From: an uncultured Bacteroidia bacterium
GTDB lineage: Bacteria > Bacteroidota > Bacteroidia > Bacteroidales > UBA932
Assembly (NCBI GenBank): GCA_902761655.1
Contig: CACWLD010000016.1
Span: 28,573-64,727, forward strand
Reading direction: 5' to 3'
DNA: 36,155 bases
Shown in pieces: positions 1 through 7,553 of the stretch. The translations under genes were made by a program, and so were the position numbers. Each line of letters starts with the position of its first letter. Position 1 is the first letter of the stretch. The notes below the pieces were generated by a model. That model was not told the origin of the DNA. It was given only the letters and a program-made list of their open reading frames with translations, and did not search any database.

Positions 1-1
1 G

Positions 2-1846
2 CTGGAGCTGACCGGCTCCTACGGTTCCTTCAACACCTGGAACGCCGGCGGCAACCTCTCAACAGGCTTGCTGTGGAATCATCTGGTACTGGAGGCAGCC
101 TGGCATCATACCGCAACTGACGGATATGTGCACGGAACTAACGGAACCTCAGGCAGTTATCTGGGTTCGCTGTCCTGGCTTGGTTCCAACTACACCATCA
201 GTTACAAACTCATTGGCAATTACGAGAACACCGGCCAGGCCTGGAACGGAGTGACAGCCGGCAGCGGTGACCTGTCCATTATGGACGGCACTTACGGGGA
301 GAAAACCGGCATCAAGACATACAAGGATATGTACGACAAGGGGTTGGGCCTTTACAACTCCCTGTATGAGCAGATGATCATTGACGGTACCAACTATTCC
401 ACCGAGCGCTACCGTATGAACGACGGTTCCTATTGGCCGCGCACTACGGACAATTTCTGGCAGAACCACCATCTGCTGAGTTTTGCCTGGGAGATTGACC
501 CGGCTTGGAACCTTTCCGCAGTTGCCCATTACACTCACGGATACGGTTACTACGACGAATTCCGATACAAGAACAAACTGGTCAAGTACGGCATTTCCAC
601 TTTTGTGGGCCAGGACGGCAAGGAGGTGACCAAGAGCGATTTCGTGCGCCAGAAAGGCCTGAGCCAGGACACTTTCGGCTTCATTTCCAACCTCAGTTAC
701 AGCGGCGAGCGCTGGAACGCCGTGGCTGGACTCTCCGTACAGCAGTTCCTGGGCAACCACTTCGGCTACCTGACATATGTCTCCAACCAGGAACTCGCCA
801 GCCGCATCGGCAATAATTACAAGTATTACGATTCCGATGCTGCCAAGTTTGACGGCAGCGCTTTTGTGAAGGCTACCTACGCGCTGACGGACAAACTCAG
901 CGCCTTTGGCGATGTCCAGTACCGTCGCGTCCACTACCAGACGGACGGCTACAACGACAAATACATTGACAACAAGGATGGCACCGCCTCCAAGCATATA
1001 CTGAACGTGGATGAGACCTACAATTTCTTCAACCCCAAGGCCGGTCTCACCTACACTTCCGGCGCCCACAAGCTGTTCGCCTCCGCTGCGATGAGCCATC
1101 GCGAGCCGGAGCGCAACAACTTCACGGACAACGGCAAATACCCCGCTCCGCGCGCTGAGCGCCTGCTTGACTTTGAAGGAGGCTATCAGTACGATGGCTC
1201 CGCCTTCCGCTTCGGCGCCAACCTCTATTATATGCGCTACAAGGACCAGCTGGTGCAGACCGGAGAGGTGAGCGACATTGGCGAAGCGCTGACAACCAAC
1301 ATCCCGGACTCCTACCGCACCGGCGTGGAGCTTACGGCTGGTGTGGACGTTGCCTCCTGGCTTACGCTGGAGGGCAACGCCGCCCTGAGCCGCAGCCGCC
1401 TCCTGGACTTTGACGAGTATGCCGAAGACTGGGACAACGGCGTCCGCGTCATCCACTATTCAGGCACCGCCCTGGCCTTCTCCCCGGACGCTATCCTTAA
1501 CGGCTTTGCAAACTTCCATTTCGGAGCCTTCCAGGCAGTATGGCATACTGCATATGTCAGCAGGATGTATCTGGACAACACCCAGAACAAGGACCGCTCG
1601 CTGCCTTGCTACAGCCTTTCCAATCTGTCTTTGAACTATACGGTTCTTCCAAGCAGGTTTGTAAAGGAAATTATCTTTGGAGTTGATTTCAGCAATATAT
1701 TCTCCGCAAGGGTGGCCCAGAGCGGCTGGGTATATTCCGCAATATGCGACAGCTACGGTCATCCGGACGAGAACCGCTATTACCAGATTGGATTCGTGCC
1801 TGTAGCCCCACTTACTGCAATCGGTCACATAACTTTACGCTTCTAG
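2..1846 (+). CDS. TonB-dependent outer-membrane receptor, C-terminal part (5' end outside window)
   Basis: The frame is open from base 2, so the gene starts upstream of the window; 614 residues are visible. They form a long run of alternating aromatic/polar beta-strand segments with tyrosine-rich loops, typical of the 22-strand barrel of TonB-dependent receptors, and end in ITLRF with the terminal phenylalanine expected for outer-membrane barrel assembly. The plug domain and TonB box are not in the window. The pnuC-like gene starts 3 bases after the stop, so the two are probably co-transcribed and handle the same substrate: the receptor brings it across the outer membrane and the PnuC protein across the inner one. 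In Bacteroidota such a pair is known for thiamine (OMP-PnuT) and other vitamins. Substrate cannot be fixed because the leader, where a riboswitch would lie, is missing. Confidence 0.9.
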   Translation: MELTGSYGSFNTWNAGGNLSTGLLWNHLVLEAAWHHTATDGYVHGTNGTSGSYLGSLSWLGSNYTISYKLIGNYENTGQAWNGVTAGSGDLSIMDGTYGEKTGIKTYKDMYDKGLGLYNSLYEQMIIDGTNYSTERYRMNDGSYWPRTTDNFWQNHHLLSFAWEIDPAWNLSAVAHYTHGYGYYDEFRYKNKLVKYGISTFVGQDGKEVTKSDFVRQKGLSQDTFGFISNLSYSGERWNAVAGLSVQQFLGNHFGYLTYVSNQELASRIGNNYKYYDSDAAKFDGSAFVKATYALTDKLSAFGDVQYRRVHYQTDGYNDKYIDNKDGTASKHILNVDETYNFFNPKAGLTYTSGAHKLFASAAMSHREPERNNFTDNGKYPAPRAERLLDFEGGYQYDGSAFRFGANLYYMRYKDQLVQTGEVSDIGEALTTNIPDSYRTGVELTAGVDVASWLTLEGNAALSRSRLLDFDEYAEDWDNGVRVIHYSGTALAFSPDAILNGFANFHFGAFQAVWHTAYVSRMYLDNTQNKDRSLPCYSLSNLSLNYTVLPSRFVKEIIFGVDFSNIFSARVAQSGWVYSAICDSYGHPDENRYYQIGFVPVAPLTAIGHITLRF

Positions 1847-1849
1847 AAT

Positions 1850-2422
1850 ATGGATACCTTGCGCTTTCTTGACATACTTGGCTTTGTAGTTGGAATCATA
1901 TACCTGATCCTGGAGTACAAGGCCAGCATCTGGCTCTGGCTGGCCAGCATAATAATGCCGGCAGTGGATATGTTCCTGTACTACAATGCAGGTCTGTATG
2001 CGGACTTTGGAATGGCTATCTACTACTGCCTGGCGGCCATCTATGGATTCCTGGCCTGGAAATACTTCAAGCCCAAGGGAGAGGAAAAGCCCAAGGAAAG
2101 GCCCATTACCAGATACAAGAAATCCCATATCCTGCCCTCCGCGCTGGCATTTGCAGCGCTGTGGGTTGGGATATGGTGGATTCTTGTGACGTTTACGAAC
2201 TCCACTGTGCCGGTGGCCGATTCCTTCACTACCGCACTCAGTATCGTAGCCCTCTGGGCTCTGGCTCAGAAATACGCGGAGCAGTGGCTCCTCTGGCTGG
2301 TCGTGGACCTTGTATGCTGTATCCTTTACGTCTATAAAGGTATTCCCTTCAAGGCGGCCATCTACGGCCTCTACACGGTAGTCGCCGTCCTGGGCTACCG
2401 CAAGTGGCTCAAGATGATTTGA
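1850..2422 (+). CDS. PnuC-family vitamin transporter (nicotinamide riboside or thiamine type)
   Basis: 190 residues, the usual PnuC size, with about seven hydrophobic segments (roughly residues 6-23, 26-45, 54-70, 94-115, 124-141, 145-166, 169-188). The GLYADF...YY...YGFLAW stretch in segment 3 fits the family. PnuC proteins are facilitators in the inner membrane; uptake is driven by intracellular phosphorylation of the vitamin. Family members carry nicotinamide riboside (PnuC), thiamine (PnuT) or riboflavin (PnuX). The linked TonB receptor favours a PnuT-like role, since OMP-pnuT operons are described in Bacteroidota, but the thiamine pyrophosphokinase gene often found next in line is absent here: the next gene is a GIY-YIG nuclease on the other strand. 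The family call is firm, the substrate open. Confidence 0.88.
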   Translation: MDTLRFLDILGFVVGIIYLILEYKASIWLWLASIIMPAVDMFLYYNAGLYADFGMAIYYCLAAIYGFLAWKYFKPKGEEKPKERPITRYKKSHILPSALAFAALWVGIWWILVTFTNSTVPVADSFTTALSIVALWALAQKYAEQWLLWLVVDLVCCILYVYKGIPFKAAIYGLYTVVAVLGYRKWLKMI

Positions 2423-2424
2423 CC

Positions 2425-2540
2425 GTCATCCCCGACTTGATCGGGGATCTAAGATTGCCGGTCAGGCCGGCAATGACGAAAACTACCGGCAATGACGAAG
2501 ACTGAGTGGCAATGACGAAGACTGGCGGCTATGATAGGTT
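2425..2540. repeat. 25-bp palindromic repeats, cluster downstream of pnuC
   Basis: Two complete 25-mers: 2425-2449 (reverse orientation) and 2453-2477 (forward). Each unit reads GAT, 6-nt arm, 5-nt loop, 6-nt complementary arm, ATGAC. Decayed half units (GGCAATGACGAAGACT-like) follow to about 2525. The first unit starts 2 bases after the pnuC stop, so it would form a hairpin at the 3' end of that mRNA, but there is no U-tract. Confidence 0.85.
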
Positions 2541-2841
2541 ATGACGGGTCAGAGATGAGTTCAGGAGCCAGGTCTCTCCAGTCTGGATTTACAGAATTGA
2601 CTAATGAGTCTTTCCACTCACGTTTATAATGCTTTAATTGTTTTTCTCTTGCGATAGCCTGTTCTATATCAGGGAACCTTTCATAGTAGACCAACTTATT
2701 GCAATTGTATTTGTGGGTGAATGCTGATCCCAATCCAGAGGAATGTTCTGAGATTCTTCTAGTTAAACTGTTTGTCACTCCAATGTATAATACTGTATTG
2801 GAGTAATTTGTCATAAAATAGATGTAGCCTTTGGTTTCCAT
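2539..2841 (-). CDS. GIY-YIG nuclease superfamily protein (UPF0213/YhbQ-like)
   Basis: 100 residues, the normal size of stand-alone GIY-YIG proteins. The N-terminus GYIYFMTN...VLYIGVTN carries the GIY (G-Y-I-Y) and YIG motifs; the conserved arginine follows in LTRRISEH, and the KLVYYE...AIAREKQLK stretch with the catalytic glutamate region is present. The fold cleaves or nicks DNA through one metal ion; the role of these small bacterial versions is not settled. The gene stands alone, is clearly more A+T-rich than both neighbours, and is bracketed by 25-bp palindromic repeats on both sides, which suggests acquisition or mobility together with the repeats. The frame is intact, so it is probably functional. 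Confidence 0.9.
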   Translation of the reverse strand: METKGYIYFMTNYSNTVLYIGVTNSLTRRISEHSSGLGSAFTHKYNCNKLVYYERFPDIEQAIAREKQLKHYKREWKDSLVNSVNPDWRDLAPELISDPS

Positions 2842-2856
2842 AGTTTTATTAGGTTA

Positions 2857-3025
2857 GATCCCCGGTCAAGCCGGGGATGACGTAGAGGGTGAGATCCCCG
2901 GTCTAAGATAGCCGGTCATACCGGCTATGACGTATATAACAAGCCGGCTTTGACAATCAGGTTAGATCCCCGATTAAGTCGGGGATGACGTAGAGGGTTA
3001 GATCCCCGGTCGAGCCGGGGATGAC
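2857..3025. repeat. 25-bp palindromic repeats, cluster upstream of the GIY-YIG gene
   Basis: Four complete units in one orientation at 2857-2881, 2907-2931, 2965-2989 and 3001-3025, plus partial units near 2893 and 2943. Arms differ between copies but stay complementary (CCCCGG/CCGGGG, AGCCGG/CCGGCT, CCCCGA/TCGGGG). Spacing is irregular and the linkers are short and partly shared (CGTAGAGGGT), which argues against a CRISPR array. The last copy ends 5 bases from the nfnB stop codon. Confidence 0.9.
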
Positions 3026-3030
3026 GGTTG

Positions 3031-4416
3031 TTACTGAGACTGGAGGTAGGCGTGGATGGCGGCGGCGGCGCGGCGGCCGGCACCCATTGCCAGGATTACG
3101 GTGGCGGCGCCGGTTACGGCATCGCCGCCGGCGAAAATCCCCGGCCGGGTGGTGGCGCCAACTTCGTCGGCAACCAGGCAGCCGCGGCGGTTCTGGTCAA
3201 GGCCGGCGGTTGTCCTTGCTATGAGCGGGTTGGGGCTGGTGCCCAGCGCCATTATCACGGTATCGGCCTCGATCTCGAATTCGGAGCCAGGGATGGCCAC
3301 AGGGGAGCGGCGGCCGCTGGCATCGGGCTCGCCCAGTTCCATCTTGATGCACTTGACAGCGCGTACCCAGCCTTTGTCATCGCCCAGTATCTCTGTAGGG
3401 TTGGTGAGCATTGCAAAGGTGATTCCCTCTTCCTTGGCGTGGTGGACTTCCTCCTTGCGGGCGGGAAGTTCAACCTCCGTGCGGCGGTAGACTATGGTGG
3501 TGTCCGCGCCAAGCCTTATGGCTGTGCGCGCGGCATCCATAGCCACGTTTCCGCCGCCCACAACTATGCACTTCTTTCCGGCCTTGATAGGAGTGAGGTA
3601 GTCATCCCTGAAGGCCTTCATAAGGTTGTTGCGGGTGAGGAATTCGTTGGCGGAGAACACTCCGTTGAGGTTTTCGCCCGGGATTCCCATAAATTTGGGA
3701 AGGCCGGCGCCTGTTCCTACGAACACGGCCTTGAAGCCTTCCTGGTCAAGGAGCTGGTCAATGGTAACGGTCCGGCCAATGATTACGTTGGTCTCTATCT
3801 TTACTCCCTGGGCAACTATGTTGTCAATCTCGTGCTTGACCACGGTGTCCTTTGGCAGACGGAACTCGGGGATGCCGTACTCCAGCACTCCGCCGGGGCG
3901 GTGGAGGGCCTCGAAGATGGTCACGTCATAGCCGAGCTTGGCAAGGTCGTTGGCGCAGGCGAGGCCTGAAGGGCCGCTGCCTATGACCGCGACCTTGGGC
4001 CCGCTTGGCGCTGCGGAAGCCGCCTTCACGGGCAGGTTCTCGCGGGACCAGTCTCCCACAAAGCGCTCCAGCTTTCCAATGGAGACGCTTTCGCCCTTGA
4101 TTCCAAGTACGCAGCTTCCCTCGCACTGGCTCTCCTGCGGGCATACGCGTCCGCAGATGGCGGGTAACGAAGAATCTACGGCAATCACGCTTGCGGCTCC
4201 GGCAAAGTCACCTTCCTTTATCTTGGCAATAAACTCAGGGATGTTGATGCCCACAGGGCACGCCTGTACGCAGCGGGGATTCTTGCAGTGGAGGCATCGG
4301 GTTGACTCCTGGAGCGCTTCCTGGGCGTTGTAGCCGTAGCAAACCTCCTCGAAATTGTGGGCGCGGACCTTTGGATCCTGCTCACGGGCCTTAAGCCTGT
4401 CTATTTTTGCAGCCAT
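3031..4416 (-). CDS. nfnB: NADH-dependent reduced ferredoxin:NADP+ oxidoreductase, large subunit (NfnB / GltA-like)
   Basis: 461 residues, matching NfnB and the glutamate-synthase small-subunit family. The N-terminal domain carries two [4Fe-4S] cysteine sets: CLHCKNPRCVQACP near residue 41 and CGRVCPQESQCEGSC near 88. Next come an FAD-binding GSGPSGLACAN motif near 146, the NADPH-binding GGGNVAMDAA motif near 288, and a C-terminal FAD-closing GDAVTGAATVILAMGAG block. With NfnA it forms the soluble flavin-bifurcating complex that couples reduced ferredoxin plus NADH to NADPH formation. It overlaps nfnA by 16 bases and is last in a seven-gene operon whose IorAB enzyme makes or uses reduced ferredoxin. 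Without nfnA next to it, it could be read as a glutamate synthase beta subunit; no gltB-like large subunit is nearby. Confidence 0.9.
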   Translation of the reverse strand: MAAKIDRLKAREQDPKVRAHNFEEVCYGYNAQEALQESTRCLHCKNPRCVQACPVGINIPEFIAKIKEGDFAGAASVIAVDSSLPAICGRVCPQESQCEGSCVLGIKGESVSIGKLERFVGDWSRENLPVKAASAAPSGPKVAVIGSGPSGLACANDLAKLGYDVTIFEALHRPGGVLEYGIPEFRLPKDTVVKHEIDNIVAQGVKIETNVIIGRTVTIDQLLDQEGFKAVFVGTGAGLPKFMGIPGENLNGVFSANEFLTRNNLMKAFRDDYLTPIKAGKKCIVVGGGNVAMDAARTAIRLGADTTIVYRRTEVELPARKEEVHHAKEEGITFAMLTNPTEILGDDKGWVRAVKCIKMELGEPDASGRRSPVAIPGSEFEIEADTVIMALGTSPNPLIARTTAGLDQNRRGCLVADEVGATTRPGIFAGGDAVTGAATVILAMGAGRRAAAAIHAYLQSQ

Positions 4417-5234
4417 TTGGATTCCTCCTCTTTATATTGTCCCTGACGACGCATAGCCTCGTCAAAATCTACCAGATATCCGTCGAACTCCGGTCCGTCC
4501 ACGCAGGCGAACTTGGTCTGTCCTCCCACTGAAACGCGGCACGCGCCGCACATTCCGGTGCCGTCCACCATAAGGGTGTTCAGGCTCACAATTATTGGGA
4601 GACCCAGTTTCTTTGCCGTGAGCGTGGCGAACTTCATCATTATCATAGGGCCGATAGCCACTACGCGGGTATACTGCTTGCCCTGGGCCACAAGGGCCTC
4701 CAGCTGCGCAGTACCCACTCCGTGGAATCCGAACGACCCGTCGTCCGTGCACAGATAAAGGTTGTCGCACACTGAGCGCATCTCATCGGTATAAATGAAC
4801 AAATCCTTGTTCCTTGCACCGATGATCACATCCACCGCGACGCCCTTCTCGTGCAGCCACTTGGCCTGCGGGTAAACCGGTGCCGTTCCTACGCCTCCGG
4901 CTATGAACACCACCTTCTGCGCGGCCAGCTCCTCCGGACTCATTGTCACGAATTCCGAGGCGTTGCCCAGCGGTCCCACCACGTCTATGAAGCTGTCGCC
5001 CTCGTTGGCGTCAACAATTACCTTGGTAGATGCACCTATCTTCTGTGTCACTATGGTCACTGTGCCTGCGGCGGCGTCATAGTCGCTGATAGTCAGCGGT
5101 ATGCGCTCGCCTTTCTCATCAGCCCTCACAATGAGGAACTGCCCCGGCAGGGCGGCTTTGGCAAGCCGCGGGGCCTCCAGCACCATCTTGCAGATGTTGG
5201 AGGTGAGCATCTTCTTCTCCAGTATCTTATACAT
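4401..5234 (-). CDS. nfnA: NADH-dependent reduced ferredoxin:NADP+ oxidoreductase, small subunit (NfnA)
   Basis: 277 residues from the ATG at 5234. An upstream in-frame start at 5267 exists, but it lies inside the ACT gene and adds a non-family extension; 5234 begins one base after that gene's stop. The protein is a PyrK/ferredoxin-NADP-reductase type flavoprotein: FAD-binding RIPLTISD, NAD-binding AGGVGTAPVYPQ, and a C-terminal [2Fe-2S] cluster in GMCGACRVSVGG...FACVDGP. NfnA binds NAD(H) and one FAD and pairs with NfnB. The same family includes the sulfide dehydrogenase and dihydroorotate dehydrogenase electron-transfer subunits; the adjacent nfnB settles the call. Confidence 0.88.
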   Translation of the reverse strand: MYKILEKKMLTSNICKMVLEAPRLAKAALPGQFLIVRADEKGERIPLTISDYDAAAGTVTIVTQKIGASTKVIVDANEGDSFIDVVGPLGNASEFVTMSPEELAAQKVVFIAGGVGTAPVYPQAKWLHEKGVAVDVIIGARNKDLFIYTDEMRSVCDNLYLCTDDGSFGFHGVGTAQLEALVAQGKQYTRVVAIGPMIMMKFATLTAKKLGLPIIVSLNTLMVDGTGMCGACRVSVGGQTKFACVDGPEFDGYLVDFDEAMRRQGQYKEEESKWLQK

Positions 5235-5235
5235 C

Positions 5236-5664
5236 TCAGAGGAGTTTAGAAATATCCTTTTCTTCAATCACCTTGAGGCCGTTGCGGTCTATAGCCTCCT
5301 GGGCCTTCTCCGTATTGTCCGTGCGGAAAATGAGCACGCCCTTTCCCTTGAGCAGGAAAGAATACAGGTAGGAAATGCTTATGTCTTCCTTGGCCAGGAA
5401 ATCAATTGCGTCCGCAGCCTTTCCGGGGACATCGTCCAGCTCAATTGCAAAGACTTCGCTCAGGGAGATGGCTACGCCGGCGTCCTTGAGAATCTTGTAT
5501 GCCTTGTCCGGCTCGCTGCACAGGATACGGTAAATACCGTAGTCCGTGGTGTCCGTAATGGTTGAGGCTATCAGCTGTATGTTGTGGGCCTTGAGAAGCT
5601 TGAGCACCTTTACCAGAGTGCCTGACTTGTTCTCTATAAATACAGATAATTGATTGACAGTCAT
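5236..5664 (-). CDS. Tandem ACT-domain protein, probable amino-acid sensor
   Basis: 142 residues made of two ACT domains (roughly 1-68 and 70-140): each opens with a beta-strand and a G/P-T-L-x-K or VPGKAADA turn where amino-acid ligands bind, and no catalytic domain is attached. Stand-alone double ACT proteins are commonly encoded beside phenylacetate-CoA ligase and indolepyruvate oxidoreductase genes. It probably binds an aromatic or branched-chain amino acid and adjusts the activity of a neighbouring enzyme; this is inference. It lies 16 bases downstream of paaK and one base upstream of nfnA. Confidence 0.85.
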   Translation of the reverse strand: MTVNQLSVFIENKSGTLVKVLKLLKAHNIQLIASTITDTTDYGIYRILCSEPDKAYKILKDAGVAISLSEVFAIELDDVPGKAADAIDFLAKEDISISYLYSFLLKGKGVLIFRTDNTEKAQEAIDRNGLKVIEEKDISKLL

Positions 5665-5680
5665 TGTATTGAGCTTTTAA

Positions 5681-6994
5681 TTAATACTTAATCCTTAAAT
5701 CTTTAACACGGACAGCCTTACCCTCTGACTTGGGCAGGGAACCCTTTGGAACCAGACGGACCTTTGGCGTTATGAGGATCTCGTCGCGGAGCTGGCGGGT
5801 AATCTCCCTCTCCAGGTTCTGCAGTTTTCCAAAGTCATCGAATGACAGGTTGTCTGCAACCTCCACCTCTACGGTCATAGCGTCGTTGTTTTCCTTGGTT
5901 TCCAGGGTGATGAGATAGTCGGATGCAAGCTCCTTGAACTGCATCAGGATGGTCTCTATCTGGATAGGGAATATGTTGACACCCTTGAGGATGATCATAT
6001 CGTCCGAGCGGCCTTTCATACGGTCCAGCCTCTTGTGCTGCCTTCCGCAGGGGCAGTCGCCGGGGAGGATGCGGGTGAGGTCGCGGGTGCGATAGCGAAG
6101 CAGAGGCATAGCCTCTCGCTTGAGCGTGGTGAGCACCAGCTCTCCAACCTCTCCGTCCGGAACCGGCTCCAGCGTATCGGGATCGACGATTTCAACAATA
6201 TAATAGTCTTCCCAGATGTGCATTCCGTTCTGCTCGGGGCACTCGAAGGCCACGCCAGGGCCGCACATCTCGCTCATTCCAAACGAGTTGTATGCTTTCA
6301 CGCCCAGCATTTCCTCAATGCGCCTGCGCGTGTCCTCGCTGTGGGGCTCCGCCCCGATGACAAGCGTGCGCAGCTTGGTGTCCTTGCGCGGATCGATGCC
6401 TCTCTCCTGCATCACCTCGTAAAGGCGTGCTGCGTAGGAAGGGATTGCGTGAACTACAGTGGTGCCGAAGTCAGTGAAGAACTTGAGCTGCCTGAGGGTG
6501 TTTCCGGCGGCTGCGGGAACGGTGAGCATTCCCAGTAGTTCGGCGCCGTACTGGAAGCCGAGGCCTCCGGTGAACATTCCGTATCCGGAAGTGTTCTGGA
6601 ACACGTCATTGGGGCGGCAGCCCACCATCCAGAGGCATCGTGCAACGGCGTTTGCCCACTCCTGAAGGTCCTTCTGTGTGTGGAGGATCACAGTGGGGTT
6701 GCCGGTTGTTCCGCTGGATGAATGCAGCCTGACGCACTGGTCAAGAGGCACGGATGCGATTCCAAAGGGATATGTGTCCCTGAGGTCCTGCTTGGTGGTG
6801 AAAGGAATCTTGCGAAGGTCGTCAAGCGTCTTGATATCGGACGGCTTGAGGCCTTCTTTCTTGAAGCGCTCCCTGTAGAAAGGGGAGTTCATACAGTGCT
6901 CCACGGTTTTCTGGAGCCTGTCCAGCTGGTAGCTTTCAATTTCCTGGCGGGTGAACGCCTCTTCCGGATTGAAATATTTATTGTTGTAGTTCAT
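5681..6994 (-). CDS. paaK: Phenylacetate--CoA ligase (arylacetate-CoA ligase), PaaK family
   Basis: 437 residues from the ATG at 6994, which overlaps the end of iorB by 17 bases; a TTG at 7006 is also in frame but lies deeper in iorB. Adenylate-forming signatures: P-loop HSSSGTTGNPT near residue 96, the aromatic-acid site with NTSGYGMFTGG, SFGMSEMCGPG near 242, YRTRDLTRI near 304, and a C-terminal AMP-binding domain with GRSDDMIILKGVN. It activates an arylacetate with ATP and CoA. Beside IorAB it can run either way metabolically: arylacetyl-CoA from arylpyruvate oxidation can be used for ATP recovery, or arylacetate can be activated and reductively carboxylated to arylpyruvate for aromatic amino-acid synthesis. 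No other phenylacetate-degradation genes are nearby. Confidence 0.92.
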   Translation of the reverse strand: MNYNNKYFNPEEAFTRQEIESYQLDRLQKTVEHCMNSPFYRERFKKEGLKPSDIKTLDDLRKIPFTTKQDLRDTYPFGIASVPLDQCVRLHSSSGTTGNPTVILHTQKDLQEWANAVARCLWMVGCRPNDVFQNTSGYGMFTGGLGFQYGAELLGMLTVPAAAGNTLRQLKFFTDFGTTVVHAIPSYAARLYEVMQERGIDPRKDTKLRTLVIGAEPHSEDTRRRIEEMLGVKAYNSFGMSEMCGPGVAFECPEQNGMHIWEDYYIVEIVDPDTLEPVPDGEVGELVLTTLKREAMPLLRYRTRDLTRILPGDCPCGRQHKRLDRMKGRSDDMIILKGVNIFPIQIETILMQFKELASDYLITLETKENNDAMTVEVEVADNLSFDDFGKLQNLEREITRQLRDEILITPKVRLVPKGSLPKSEGKAVRVKDLRIKY

Positions 6995-7553
6995 ATCCCA
7001 GGTCAAAACATTTACAGTTAGCTTCTACTATGGCATCGCCCTTGGCGGCAAAGATGCTTCCAATTGCAGCGCGCAGCTGCTCCGGCTTGAAGATTCCAAG
7101 GAAGCGGGCAGCCATTCCAAGCAGCACCATATTGGCGCCCTTGGGATTGCCGGCCTCGCGCGCAAGAGACTCAATATCGTATTTGAGCACGTGCGGGAGG
7201 GCCTCAAGCTCCGCAATCACGGCATCCTCCGCAGGGTAGTTGGGGATGTTCACGAATGGCTTGGAAGAGGTTACTATTGCGCCGTCCGGGCTTAGGAACG
7301 GGATGTAGCGCAGGGCTTCCATAGGTTCCATTGAGATAATCAGGTCCGCGTGTCCCTTTGGGATGAGGTCGCTGTGGATTTCTTCCGTGCTCAGGCGCAG
7401 GTCGCTCTGCACGTCGCCGCCGCGCTGGCTCATTCCGTGGACCTCGGCCTGCTTGAGCTGAAGGCCAGCGGCGGTTGCCGCCTCACCTATCACTGTGGCA
7501 ATTGACAGGATGCCCTGTCCGCCAACTCCGCAAAGTATTATATCTGTCTTCAT
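6978..7553 (-). CDS. iorB: Indolepyruvate:ferredoxin oxidoreductase, beta subunit
   Basis: 191 residues from the ATG at 7553, which shares ATGA with the iorA stop; an in-frame start at 7586 would add 11 residues encoded within iorA. The gamma-type domain of 2-oxoacid oxidoreductases is recognisable from CGVGGQGILS near residue 8 and AEVHGMSQRGGDVQSDLR near 37. With IorA it converts aromatic 2-oxo acids (indolepyruvate, phenylpyruvate, hydroxyphenylpyruvate) plus CoA and oxidised ferredoxin into arylacetyl-CoA, CO2 and reduced ferredoxin, reversibly. Confidence 0.93.
   Translation of the reverse strand: MKTDIILCGVGGQGILSIATVIGEAATAAGLQLKQAEVHGMSQRGGDVQSDLRLSTEEIHSDLIPKGHADLIISMEPMEALRYIPFLSPDGAIVTSSKPFVNIPNYPAEDAVIAELEALPHVLKYDIESLAREAGNPKGANMVLLGMAARFLGIFKPEQLRAAIGSIFAAKGDAIVEANCKCFDLGYELQQ

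Noticed and set aside
149-1456. 435-codon open frame on the minus strand
   Set aside because: It is the exact antisense of the TonB receptor barrel; valine/alanine-rich shadow composition, no domain, no promoter.
2857-3025. Possible CRISPR array
   Set aside because: Repeat units vary in sequence, spacing is irregular (11-33 bp), linkers resemble each other, units occur singly and in both orientations elsewhere, and no cas gene is present.
3028-3969. 313-codon open frame on the plus strand
   Set aside because: Antisense to nfnB, whose cofactor motifs are all present; the G+C-rich sequence leaves few stops in this frame.
3031-4416. Glutamate synthase small subunit
   Set aside because: The family is the same, but the partner next to it is an NfnA-type flavoprotein and no glutamate synthase large subunit gene is present.
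5681-6994. Phenylacetate degradation (paa) pathway
   Set aside because: Only the ligase is present; no epoxidase or ring-opening genes. The neighbours point to anaerobic 2-oxo acid chemistry.
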